Positions 21,365 to 28,226 of a DNA stretch of 34,668 nucleotides are shown here, one piece after another (the first letter of the stretch is position 1; the number at the start of each line of letters is the position of its first letter). Both the position numbers and the translations under genes were made by a program. The notes below the pieces were generated by a model, which had not been told where the DNA came from, ran no database searches, and saw only the letters and a program-made list of their open reading frames with translations. This DNA is from DASZHA01 sp049644325 (GTDB taxonomy: Bacteria; Chloroflexota; Dormibacteria; DASZGP01). The stretch is taken from the NCBI GenBank assembly GCA_049644325.1, contig JBARRR010000081.1, forward strand, positions 1 to 34,668, read 5' to 3'.

Positions 21365-23017
21365 CTAGGCGGGCTGCCCTTTCATCCAGGATGCGAGTTG
21401 AGTTCGGTTGTGGAAGTCCAGCTTGCCCAGGATGCGATCGACGTGCGACTCGACCGTGCGAGCCGAGAGGAACAGCCGAGTCGCGATCTCCTTGTTGGAG
21501 AGGCCCTCCGACACCAGCATCGCCACCTCCTCCTCCCGGCGGGTGAGCTGCTCGACTTGGCCGGTGAGGTGGCGCGGGGTTGCGGGTTGGGGCGCCGGCT
21601 GCTCGCGCCCGGCGCCAAGGACCTCCATCAGCTCGCGCCCAGAGGCGATGTCAGGAGCGACGCCCAGCTTCTCGAAGGTGGCCATCGCCGCCGTCGCCTC
21701 GACCCGCGCCGACTCAGGCTCGCCAGCCCTTGCCAGCGCCCTCGACAGCTCGAGACGAACCTGGGCGGCGAGCAGCGGCCGTTCGCGGTGGGTCAACAGC
21801 GTGAGCCCGGTCTCGAGCTCGTCAATCGCGGTCTCGGCGTCCCCCTGGGCCAGCGCGATTCGCGCCGACCCCAGACGAGCCGTGGCGCGGATCTCGTTGC
21901 TGTTGCACGCCTCGTCGAGGCTCCGGAGACGGCGCTCGGCCCGCTTCGCCCCGGGCACATCGTTGCGCCTCAGCTCGACGTCTATCAGCAGCCCCAACGT
22001 CGGCCCCAGGCGCATCAGGTCGCTGCCCAGGCCGCGGGCAAATGATCGCAAGAGCGCCGAGGCTTCGTCGTACCTGCCCTCGGCCAGTCGCAGCCGGGCC
22101 AGGGTGGGCGCGGCGTCGAAATAGTCGGCCACCGGGCGCAGGAGCTGATCGGCATCTTCGTAGCGGCCCTGTTGGATGCGCAGCTCGGCAAGCTGGGACG
22201 CCGACATGGCGCTGTGGTACGGAATCGTGGCACTGGCGTCGACGGCCTGTCGCAGACGAACCTCGGCGCTGTCCCACTGGCCGCACATGGCGTCGATGGC
22301 GCCATAAACGATGGCGCAGTGGGTGTTCAGGAGTTGGAGATCGACCGTCAAGGAATGCGATTCGATCGTCTTCGACCAGCTCTCAGCGCGACCTCGGTCG
22401 CCACTGCGCTCACATGCTGTCAGCAGAGCACACATGGTAAGGCCGCACTGCACAGGGTCAGAGAACTCCTCGGCGGTTACCGCCATCATCACCTCGTCCA
22501 ACAGCGCGAACCCCTCGTCAACCTGGCCGCGGGAAACCAAGCCCAGGCCCTTGTCGCCCATGGCGCGCAGCTCGAGGTCGTGGTCGCCGTACTCGACGCC
22601 AATGGCCAGGCCAAGCTCGGCCCGCTCGATCAGCTCATCAGGGGAATGGCATTCGCAGCCGACCCTTGCCACCGCCAGGTGACCCTGATCGACGCAGGGT
22701 CCGTGGAGCTCGAGGTGACGCCGCGACCTCTGCTCCCACCCGCGGGCCGCACCCGGGTCGACTGTCCACTTGAAGAGGAACATTGCCGCGCGGCCCGCCC
22801 AGAGATCGTCGCCCTCGTTGACCGATGCCCTGTATGCCATCTCCATTTGACGGCAGGACTCCACGATCGCAGCCATGAACTCGGTGGCGGTGGGTGCGTC
22901 GAAGTTACCGTACAGGTAGCCGGAGGCCTGCTCGAACAGTGCCTCCGCCGAACGCCGCAGAGGTATCGGCGACGCGGCGCGCGCGCGCGCCCCAGCCCCA
23001 CTCTTGACCGACGCCAT
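21365..23017 (-). CDS. LuxR-type regulator with TPR-like sensor region, no ATPase domain
   Basis: A 550-residue protein. The last 60 residues (491-550) are a LuxR/GerE DNA-binding domain: LTRREEEVAMLVSEGLSNKEI, RLFLSARTVESHVDRILGKL. Residues ~30-480 are helical and repetitive (ELRIQQGRYEDADQLLRPV, RLRLAEGRYDEASALLRS), resembling the tetratricopeptide region of MalT/LAL regulators. The N-terminal STAND ATPase of that class is missing: no Walker A motif exists, and the protein begins close to the TPR-like region. It may sense by protein-protein or ligand contact only. TTAGAT lies three bases before the ATG. It is followed on the same strand by nothing but a convergent-free gap; upstream on the same strand lie the VOC and hydrolase genes. 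Confidence 0.82.
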   Translation of the reverse strand: MASVKSGAGARARAASPIPLRRSAEALFEQASGYLYGNFDAPTATEFMAAIVESCRQMEMAYRASVNEGDDLWAGRAAMFLFKWTVDPGAARGWEQRSRRHLELHGPCVDQGHLAVARVGCECHSPDELIERAELGLAIGVEYGDHDLELRAMGDKGLGLVSRGQVDEGFALLDEVMMAVTAEEFSDPVQCGLTMCALLTACERSGDRGRAESWSKTIESHSLTVDLQLLNTHCAIVYGAIDAMCGQWDSAEVRLRQAVDASATIPYHSAMSASQLAELRIQQGRYEDADQLLRPVADYFDAAPTLARLRLAEGRYDEASALLRSFARGLGSDLMRLGPTLGLLIDVELRRNDVPGAKRAERRLRSLDEACNSNEIRATARLGSARIALAQGDAETAIDELETGLTLLTHRERPLLAAQVRLELSRALARAGEPESARVEATAAMATFEKLGVAPDIASGRELMEVLGAGREQPAPQPATPRHLTGQVEQLTRREEEVAMLVSEGLSNKEIATRLFLSARTVESHVDRILGKLDFHNRTQLASWMKGQPA

Positions 23018-23076
23018 TTGATCTAATCATGGCAGAGGATTCGGCCAAGTTCCGCAGGGGTTACGTAGGCGCGAGG

Positions 23077-23427
23077 TTAGAGGTTGTAGGCGGTCGGGTG
23101 CTTGGGCTGGTATAGGCCGAGCTCCCCACCGCCGGGAAGCTTGATCGCGGTGAGGATGCCCCAACGCTCCTCACTGACCGGCCCGGCAAACTCCACGCCC
23201 TTGGCGGCCAGGTCGGCCATGGTGGCGGCGATGTCATCGCACATCAGGTAGAGCTCGGTCCTCTCCGGGCCGTCAGAGGGGTGTACCGCCACTTCCGCGG
23301 GTGGCAGCTTGAAGATCAGCCACCCCCCGCCCGCGTCGACATTCCTGTAGCCGAGGACATCGCGTATGAAAGCGCGATCCGCCTCGGCGTCCTCGCTGTA
23401 GACGATGACGTGGCTTCCATTGATCAT
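23077..23427 (-). CDS. VOC (glyoxalase/bleomycin resistance-like) family protein
   Basis: A 116-residue protein with one pair of beta-alpha-beta-beta-beta units. The first contains H6 and the pattern SEDAEADRAFIRDVLGY, then WLIFKLPPAEVAVH (H49). The second has ELYLMCDDIAATMADLAAKGVEF, GPVSEERWGILTAIKLPGGGELGLYQP. H6 and a late Glu (in GELGLYQP) are at usual metal-ligand places of VOC proteins; whether metal binds is not certain. Members include dioxygenases, glyoxalases and drug-binding proteins, so the function stays open. TAGAGT lies exactly six bases before the ATG, so leaderless translation is likely. The alpha/beta hydrolase gene lies just upstream on the same strand, ending 18 bases before this start. 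Confidence 0.82.
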   Translation of the reverse strand: MINGSHVIVYSEDAEADRAFIRDVLGYRNVDAGGGWLIFKLPPAEVAVHPSDGPERTELYLMCDDIAATMADLAAKGVEFAGPVSEERWGILTAIKLPGGGELGLYQPKHPTAYNL

Positions 23428-23433
23428 GCCGGG

Positions 23434-23439
23434 ACTCTA
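23434..23439 (-). promoter_or_regulatory. -10 box TAGAGT, leaderless promoter of the VOC gene
   Basis: On the minus strand TAGAGT is followed by six bases (CCCGGC) and the ATG at 23427. It lies in the 18-base gap after the hydrolase stop, so the VOC gene may have its own promoter despite the tight spacing. Confidence 0.5.
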
Positions 23440-23445
23440 GACCTT

Positions 23446-24207
23446 CTACCCCGTGAGAAAGTCGATCGTCGCAGAAGTGAACTCGGGCGTGGTGGTTGCG
23501 CTGATGTGGTCAGTGTCGAGCATTTGAACCGTTGCGCCCCGGATTGCCGCACGCAACACGTCCACGCCGCGGGCCAGCCTGTCGCGCTCACCGGCGATGA
23601 CCAGCGTGGGAGCTGTGATCCGGTGCAAGGGAATGGGGCGGTGGTGTCGTGACCGGGCCAGCGCCGTGAGCGCCAGGCGGTCGGATTGGGCCAGGTCGGC
23701 CAGGGCGCGGAAACCGATCTCGGCCGGTGAGGTCAGCTCCGCCGGGTCATCCGGGATGAGAGCGTCCACCATGTAGCGCGGAATCACCCGGCTCTCCTCG
23801 GCACCGAGCTCGACCGCGCCGGCTCCGACACCGCCGACCACCAGGCGGCGGACCCGCGGCTCCTGCGTGGCAGCGATCATGGACACGATGGCTCCGTGGG
23901 AGAACCCCACCAGGTCGAACTCGTCACCGCCAAGGGCGTCGAACAGGCTGGAGATGTCGCCGGCCAGCGTGTACTCGCCATACGACGGGGGGTCGTGCGG
24001 CTTGGCCGACCCACCACTGCCTCGCACGTTGATGGCGACGACGTGCCGGCCGGCGTTGGTAAGGGCGTCAACGACGCCGGTGACCACCCACCCCAGGTTG
24101 GCATCGACGCCGAAGCCATGGTGGAGCACGACCGGCGGTCCGGGAGCGGTCGCGGCCCACTCGTCGTAGGCGATCTCCAGACCGTCCCGCGATAGGAAGC
24201 TTCTCAT
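23446..24207 (-). CDS. Alpha/beta hydrolase
   Basis: A 253-residue alpha/beta-hydrolase fold enzyme. It has the HG oxyanion motif VVLHHGFG (27-34), the strand-turn NVRGSGGS (60-67), the nucleophile elbow G101-F-S103-H-G105, the acid D209 (GERDRLA) and the histidine H234 (DTDHISA), so the triad S103-D209-H234 is complete. The closest general match is to small-molecule esterases/hydrolases of the 3-oxoadipate enol-lactonase-like type; the substrate cannot be told. The start is ATG at 24207 (MRSFLSRDGLEIAYDEW), the usual first strand of the fold. TAATAT lies about 25 bases upstream and could be the -10 box. The gene is divergent from the desaturase. Confidence 0.87.
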   Translation of the reverse strand: MRSFLSRDGLEIAYDEWAATAPGPPVVLHHGFGVDANLGWVVTGVVDALTNAGRHVVAINVRGSGGSAKPHDPPSYGEYTLAGDISSLFDALGGDEFDLVGFSHGAIVSMIAATQEPRVRRLVVGGVGAGAVELGAEESRVIPRYMVDALIPDDPAELTSPAEIGFRALADLAQSDRLALTALARSRHHRPIPLHRITAPTLVIAGERDRLARGVDVLRAAIRGATVQMLDTDHISATTTPEFTSATIDFLTG

Positions 24208-24330
24208 CCTGATGGCCCCATCGATGGTCGCGATATTACGGCGGATGTTATGCCCCGCCGCGTATCAAAAGGACATGAATGGGAGCGACCCCACGGTCTA
24301 CCAGCGAGGGCCTGACCACGGGTTGGCGCC

Positions 24331-25422
24331 TTGCTCCGCGGCGGCTGGATCCATTTCTTGGCGCTGATCGAACTCGTTCCGCCACAGCCGGTCGCCCTCT
24401 CGGCGGTCGGCGAATCCGATTACGCCGTACTAAAGAAGCGTGTCCAGGCGGCCGGCCTGCTGCGCAAGCGGCCGGGATATTACGCCATCGTTATCAGCGC
24501 TAACGCTGCCCTCGTGGCGCTCGGCCTGGCCCTGCTGGTACTGGTGCACCACCCCTGGCTGCGAGTCCTGGACGCCGCCTTCCTCGGGCTGGTCTCCGGA
24601 CAGCTCGGTTTCCAGCTCCACGACGCCGGCCACCGGCAGATGTTCAACCGGGGCTGGATGAACGTGGCGGTTGGACTAGTCACGGCCGACGCGCTGCTGG
24701 GCTCGAGCTACTCCTGGTGGGTCAGCAAGCACAACCTGCACCACGCCAACCCCAATGACATCGATGAGGACCCCGACATCACCGCCGGCGCCCTGGTCTA
24801 CACCCGCGAGGAGGCGCTGCAACGGCGAGGCGCCATGCGGACGCTGACGGCGTACCAGGCCTTCCTGTTCTTCCCGATGCTCTTCCTGATGGGATTCTCG
24901 ATGCACGCTTCCAGCGCGGGCTACCTGATTCGCAACCGCGCCACCCACCGCCGCCTCGAGGTCGCCGCCCTGCTGCTCCATGCCCTGATCTATGTCGGCG
25001 GCCTGGTCCTCCTCCTCGGGCCCTGGCTTGGCCTCATCGTGCTCTTGGTCCACCAGGCGGTGGGGAGCTTCTACCTGGCCTCGGTTTTCGCCCCCAACCA
25101 CAAGGGCATGCCCCAGACGGGCGGCTCCCGCCTCGACTTCCTCCGGGCCCAGGTGTTGACCTCACGTAATGTCCGCGCCGGGGCCGCCACCGACTTCCTC
25201 TACGGCGCGCTCAATTACCAGATCGAGCACCACCTGTTCCCGTCCATGCCGCGCGCCAACATGCGGAAGGCCCAGGTGATCATCAGGGCCTACTGCGCCG
25301 AGGTCGGCGTCACGTACTACGAGACTTCGATCGCGCAGTCTTATCGCGAGATCCTCGGCTTCCTGCACGAGATCGGCCAGCCGCTGCGTCGGCGGACCAA
25401 GAGCGAGCAGTCCGCCGGTTAG
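24331..25422 (+). CDS. Membrane fatty acid desaturase (front-end/acyl-lipid type)
   Basis: A 363-residue membrane di-iron desaturase. Counted from the TTG at 24331, the three histidine boxes are H97-D-A-G-H101, H134-N-L-H-H138 and Q297-I-E-H-H301; the last, QxxHH, is typical of acyl-lipid/front-end and linoleoyl-CoA-type desaturases. Several hydrophobic helix pairs lie between the boxes. Such enzymes introduce double bases into membrane acyl chains and are commonly cold-induced. The start is uncertain: no ATG or GTG exists in frame before the conserved region. TTG at 24331 or 24358 is available after an in-frame TGA at 24313, while the good-looking ATGs at 24275 and 24279 are in other frames. 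The cold-shock gene follows on the same strand. Confidence 0.87.
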   Translation: MLRGGWIHFLALIELVPPQPVALSAVGESDYAVLKKRVQAAGLLRKRPGYYAIVISANAALVALGLALLVLVHHPWLRVLDAAFLGLVSGQLGFQLHDAGHRQMFNRGWMNVAVGLVTADALLGSSYSWWVSKHNLHHANPNDIDEDPDITAGALVYTREEALQRRGAMRTLTAYQAFLFFPMLFLMGFSMHASSAGYLIRNRATHRRLEVAALLLHALIYVGGLVLLLGPWLGLIVLLVHQAVGSFYLASVFAPNHKGMPQTGGSRLDFLRAQVLTSRNVRAGAATDFLYGALNYQIEHHLFPSMPRANMRKAQVIIRAYCAEVGVTYYETSIAQSYREILGFLHEIGQPLRRRTKSEQSAG

Positions 25423-25430
25423 CCAAACCG

Positions 25431-25461
25431 TTGCGAATCGCCTGAAGGCGTAAGCTATAGG
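25431..25461 (+). promoter_or_regulatory. Possible promoter of the cold-shock gene
   Basis: TTGCGA (25431-25436) and TATAGG (25456-25461) are separated by 19 bases and lie just after the desaturase stop. Transcription would start near 25468 and give a leader of about 100 bases. The spacing is long, so support is moderate. Confidence 0.35.
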
Positions 25462-25470
25462 CAAGATGTC

Positions 25471-25483
25471 GTCCACTGTGGAC
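25471..25483 (+). repeat. Perfect palindrome in the cold-shock leader
   Basis: GTCCAC-T-GTGGAC is an exact 6+1+6 inverted repeat near the expected 5' end of the cold-shock transcript. It could be an operator or, with a slightly larger loop, a 5' stabilising hairpin. Confidence 0.4.
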
Positions 25484-25504
25484 GGCGCCTGCGTGTGGTC
25501 TTCA

Positions 25505-25558
25505 CCCCCTCTTCTCGAACAGGCCTTTCGCGTAGTTTCACGTTTCGAGGAGAAGGAG
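25505..25558 (+). promoter_or_regulatory. Leader hairpin that would mask the cold-shock ribosome binding site
   Basis: The left arm 25507-25519 can pair with the right arm 25544-25556. CTCGAA pairs with TTCGAG (6 bp), followed by T-G, T-A, C-G and T-A, one mismatch, then two C-G pairs. The right arm contains most of the Shine-Dalgarno AGAAGGAG (25551-25558), which is seven bases before the TTG start. The loop is 24 bases. Such a structure could control translation by temperature, as known for other cold-shock leaders; the pairing is seen, the role is inferred. Confidence 0.45.
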
Positions 25559-25565
25559 CAAGTGA

Positions 25566-25856
25566 TTGTTGACCGGCACAGTTAAGCGAATCGTCCCGGA
25601 GCGCGGATTCGGTTTTATCGAGGACAGCCGCGGGACCGAGTATTTCTTCCATCGCAGCAGCGTCGATAACTTCGACAGCCTGCAGGGTGGTGAGACCGCC
25701 AGCTTTGAGCCCGAGGACGGGCCCAAGGGCAAGCGCGCCAACAACGTGCAGATCGGTGTTGCGGCAGCAGCCGAGAGCGCCGCGCCCGAAGCCCCGGCGG
25801 CGGAGGCCACCGACGCAGGCGCCGAGGCCGAATCGGCACCCGTCGACCAGGCCTAA
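25566..25856 (+). CDS. Cold-shock domain protein (CspA-like) with acidic Ala/Pro tail
   Basis: A 96-residue protein. Residues 1-65 are a cold-shock domain with RNP1-like R13-G-F-G-F-I18 and RNP2-like Y26-F-F-H-R-S-S. It binds single-stranded RNA/DNA and is expected to act as an RNA chaperone. Residues 66-96 are an unusual low-complexity Ala/Pro/Glu tail (AAAESAAPEAPAAEATDAGA); classical Csp proteins of ~67 residues end before it. The start is TTG at 25566 (or the next TTG at 25569), with AGAAGGAG seven bases upstream. A long structured leader and a strong terminator flank the gene, so it is probably monocistronic. It follows the desaturase on the same strand. Confidence 0.88.
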   Translation: MLTGTVKRIVPERGFGFIEDSRGTEYFFHRSSVDNFDSLQGGETASFEPEDGPKGKRANNVQIGVAAAAESAAPEAPAAEATDAGAEAESAPVDQA

Positions 25857-25869
25857 GCAGTACCAACTA

Positions 25870-25902
25870 GGAGCGGTCCCTTCCGGGGCCGCTCCTTTTT
25901 TT
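25870..25902 (+). terminator. Rho-independent terminator after the cold-shock gene
   Basis: GGAGCGGTCCC and GGGGCCGCTCC form an 11-bp stem (one T-G pair) with the loop TTCC, followed by seven T. This is the clearest intrinsic terminator in the window. It lies 14 bases after the TAA. Confidence 0.92.
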
Positions 25903-25949
25903 GCCCATACTTGACGGCGAATGACGTCCGCTTTCCCTGACGTCCTGCG

Positions 25950-26315
25950 ATGACCATCGGCCTGGTCGCCCTCCACCTCATCGCCGCGGTCGTCCTGCTG
26001 GCGCTGGTGGCGGCGATCCTGGCCATCGCCCTCCCGGCCGCACTCCGGGGTCAGCCCCCGCCGGGCCTATACCACCCGCTGCAGCGCATCGTCGCGGCGC
26101 TGATCCTGGCCCAGGTCGCGGTTGGCGGCCTCCTGCTGCTGGCCGGTCGGCGGCCCCTCACCAACCTGCACCTGGTCTACGCCCTCGCAGCCATGCTGGT
26201 CATGCCCGTCGCGCGCCTGCTGGTCCGACGCGATCCTCGGCGGGCGCGGCTCTTCCAGATGAGCGGTACCCTGCTCTTACTCGGCGTTGTCTTCCGGCTG
26301 CTGACCACCGGCTAG
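25950..26315 (+). CDS. Hypothetical four-helix membrane protein
   Basis: A 121-residue protein with four membrane helices: residues ~3-30, 46-66, 72-91 and 103-118. The loop between helices 1 and 2 is LRGQPPPGLYHPLQRI, and a basic loop VRRDPRRARLFQ lies between helices 3 and 4. The pattern resembles small cytochrome-b561-like or DoxX-like membrane proteins in size, but no heme-binding histidine pair is evident (H9, H42 and H78 are not spaced in a known way). The start ATG has no Shine-Dalgarno. The gene is convergent with the ABM gene (7-base gap). Function unknown. Confidence 0.6.
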   Translation: MTIGLVALHLIAAVVLLALVAAILAIALPAALRGQPPPGLYHPLQRIVAALILAQVAVGGLLLLAGRRPLTNLHLVYALAAMLVMPVARLLVRRDPRRARLFQMSGTLLLLGVVFRLLTTG

Positions 26316-26322
26316 GCCGGGG

Positions 26323-26631
26323 TTATCTCTGCTCCGTTACCACCGGCATGGTCTGTGCGATCACCTCATACGCGTCCACCGCCTCGAAGGTCGCCCCGGT
26401 CACGGCCGCGGCCCGCGTGCGGCGCTCCGCTGATGCGATCAGGCTCTCCTTGGCGGCCACCTCGTCCTCCCAGAAGGTGATCGATATCCCGGTGGACTTC
26501 TCCCGGTCGGCCAGGAAATAGGCTCCACGGAACCCCGGGACGTTGTGCAGCGAGGGGATCACCTCTTCTTCAATGAACAGCTTGGCCTCGTCCGCGTCCG
26601 ACCGTTGTGAGGTCGTAACTCTTGCTACCAT
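26323..26631 (-). CDS. Antibiotic biosynthesis monooxygenase (ABM) domain protein
   Basis: A 102-residue protein with the ABM pattern: MVARVTTSQR as first strand, helix AKLFIEEEVIPSL, NVPGFRGAYFLADREKSTGISITFWEDEVAAKES in the middle (core PGFRGAYFLAD and ISITFWED), and a C-terminal strand after AVTGATFEAVDAYEVI. W in FWED and the PGF turn are family hallmarks. Members are small homodimeric oxygenases, but many have no known substrate. The start at 26631 is firm: AGGAGG lies six bases upstream. The frame continues upstream across pntAA on the other strand, but that is not coding. It is divergent from pntAA, with 72 bases between starts. Confidence 0.85.
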   Translation of the reverse strand: MVARVTTSQRSDADEAKLFIEEEVIPSLHNVPGFRGAYFLADREKSTGISITFWEDEVAAKESLIASAERRTRAAAVTGATFEAVDAYEVIAQTMPVVTEQR

Positions 26632-26691
26632 CCCGAACCTCCTATGAACTTGGCTAGGGTTGCAGATTCTGCCAAGCTTTGTCGACTCCGG

Positions 26692-26697
26692 TAGTCT
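26692..26697 (+). promoter_or_regulatory. -10 box TAGTCT, leaderless promoter of the pnt operon
   Basis: TAGTCT is followed by six bases (GGCGCA) and the ATG of pntAA at 26704; no Shine-Dalgarno exists. The TTGGC...GCCAA repeat further upstream (around 26650-26675) could be a regulator site. Confidence 0.55.
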
Positions 26698-26703
26698 GGC
26701 GCA

Positions 26704-27882
26704 ATGCTTTCGGTAGGAGTGATCGGGGAGACAGCGGCTGGAGAGCGCCGCGTGGCCGTCACACCTGCCGTTGTACCCGCACTGACGAGCGCCGGGATCG
26801 AAGTGGTCCTCGCCGCCGGAGCGGGTCGGGCCGCGGGTTATTCGGACGACGCCTATCGCGAGAAGGGCGCCCGGGTGGTGGCCAGTCGCGAAGAGGCTTT
26901 GGACGCCCGGGTCATAGCGCGGGTACAGGCGGTCGACGCCGGCGAGGACGAATCCGACAGGGACCTGGTTTCGCCCGATTCCGCGGTCATCGGGCTCTGC
27001 ACCCCCCTGGCGGCGCCGCCAGGTCTGTTGCGGCTGGCCGAGCGCGGCAACACCGTGTTCGCGATGGAGTTGATGCCCCGGATCACCCGCGCCCAGAGCA
27101 TGGACGCCCTTTCCTCGCAGGCATCGATAGCCGGCTACAAGGCGGTAATCCTGGCCGCCCAAACCCTGCCCAAGATCTTCCCCATGATGACCACCGCGGC
27201 GGGCACCCTGGCGCCGACGAAGGTCCTGGTTATCGGCGCCGGGGTGGCGGGACTGCAGGCCATCGCCACCGCCCGCCGGCTGGGCGGCGTGGTCGAGGCC
27301 TACGACGTCCGGCCGGCGGTCAAGGAACAGGTCGAGAGCCTGGGGGCGAAGTTTGTGGAGCTTCCCCTGGATGCGGGCGACAGCGAGGACCGGAGCGGCT
27401 ACGCCAAGGCACAGGACGAAGAGTTCTATCGACGACAGCGCGAGATGATGGCCCGTGTGGTCGCCGGCAGCGATGCGGTGATCACCACCGCCCAGGTGCC
27501 GGGTAAGACTGCGCCTGTGCTGGTCACCGCAGAGATGGTCGCTGGCATGACACCGGGATCGGTGATCGTCGACATCGCCGCCTCCCAGGGTGGGAATTGC
27601 GAGCTCACGCAGCCGGACCAGGCGGTGATCAAAGACGGCGTGACGGTGCTTGGGCCCACCAACCTGCCGGCGACCGTGCCCTACCACGCGAGCCAGGTGT
27701 ATGGAAGGAACATCTCCGCGTTCCTGGCCCACCTGGTCAAGGACGGCGAGCTGCGGGTTGACCTCGAGGACGAGATCACCCGGGAGACCCTCGTCTCCCG
27801 CGGCGGCCAGGTTGTCAACGCCCGGGTGCGCGAGGCCTTCGGCCTGACCCCGGTCGCTGCAGTGACGGGGCAGGCATCGTGA
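26704..27882 (+). CDS. pntAA: NAD(P) transhydrogenase subunit alpha part 1 (PntAA), NAD-binding
   Basis: A 392-residue soluble dI component of proton-translocating transhydrogenase. It has the alanine-dehydrogenase/PNT N-terminal domain (GETAAGERRVAVTP at 8-21; MELMPRITRAQSMDALSSQ core RITRAQSMD at 126-134) and the NAD-binding Rossmann domain with G178-A-G-V-A-G183 and the acidic end VVEAYDVRP. It binds NAD(H) and passes hydride to the NADP(H)-binding dIII domain of PntB, coupled to proton entry through the membrane. The length and the split from the membrane part match the three-subunit type known from Rhodospirillum. The stop overlaps the GTG of pntAB by four bases. Confidence 0.94.
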   Translation: MLSVGVIGETAAGERRVAVTPAVVPALTSAGIEVVLAAGAGRAAGYSDDAYREKGARVVASREEALDARVIARVQAVDAGEDESDRDLVSPDSAVIGLCTPLAAPPGLLRLAERGNTVFAMELMPRITRAQSMDALSSQASIAGYKAVILAAQTLPKIFPMMTTAAGTLAPTKVLVIGAGVAGLQAIATARRLGGVVEAYDVRPAVKEQVESLGAKFVELPLDAGDSEDRSGYAKAQDEEFYRRQREMMARVVAGSDAVITTAQVPGKTAPVLVTAEMVAGMTPGSVIVDIAASQGGNCELTQPDQAVIKDGVTVLGPTNLPATVPYHASQVYGRNISAFLAHLVKDGELRVDLEDEITRETLVSRGGQVVNARVREAFGLTPVAAVTGQAS

Positions 27883-28226
27883 ACGTCAGCAACCTCGAGA
27901 TCGGGCTCTACATATTCGTGCTGTCCGCGTTCCTGGGGTTCGAGGTCATCCGGCGCGTGCCGCAGCTGCTGCACACGCCGCTGATGTCGTTGACCAACGC
28001 CATCTCGGGCATCGCGCTGGTGGGATCGCTGCTGATCGCCGGCGCCCATCGCAGCACCCTGAGCACGGTCCTGGGGACGATCGCCGTCATCGCCTCGACG
28101 ATCAACGTCGTCAGCGGTTTCATGATCACCGACCGGATGCTGCGGATGTTCCGGAGGCGGGACCAGAGAGCGCCAAAAGAGCCATCGGCAAAAGAGCTAT
28201 CGGCAAAAGAGCCATCGGATAGATGA
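27879..28226 (+). CDS. pntAB: NAD(P) transhydrogenase subunit alpha part 2 (PntAB), membrane
   Basis: A 115-residue membrane subunit with three or four helices: GLYIFVLSAFLGFEVI, the conserved RRVPQLLHTPLMSLTNAISGI, GIALVGSLLIAG, and VLGTIAVIASTINVVSGFMITDRML (core STINVVSGFMITDRM). Together with PntB it forms the proton channel. The ordinary subunit ends near RMLRMFRRR; here ~18 extra residues follow (PKEPSAKELSAKEPSDR), made by a 15-bp tandem repeat. The GTG start overlaps the pntAA stop and the TGA overlaps the ATG of pntB, so all three are coupled. Confidence 0.92.
   Translation: MNVSNLEIGLYIFVLSAFLGFEVIRRVPQLLHTPLMSLTNAISGIALVGSLLIAGAHRSTLSTVLGTIAVIASTINVVSGFMITDRMLRMFRRRDQRAPKEPSAKELSAKEPSDR
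28175..28218 (+). repeat. 15-bp tandem repeat, 2.9 copies, at the end of pntAB
   Basis: AAAAGAGCCATCGGC (28175-28189), the same with one C-to-T change (28190-28204) and a partial third copy (28205-28218). In frame it encodes repeats of EPSAK/ELSAK. Fifteen is divisible by three, so copy-number change would not shift the frame. Confidence 0.85.

Noticed and set aside
26323..27732. A 469-residue minus-strand protein including the ABM domain as C-terminus
   Set aside because: Only the last 102 residues look like protein; a strong AGGAGG-N6-ATG at 26631 marks the real start, and the rest is antisense to pntAA.
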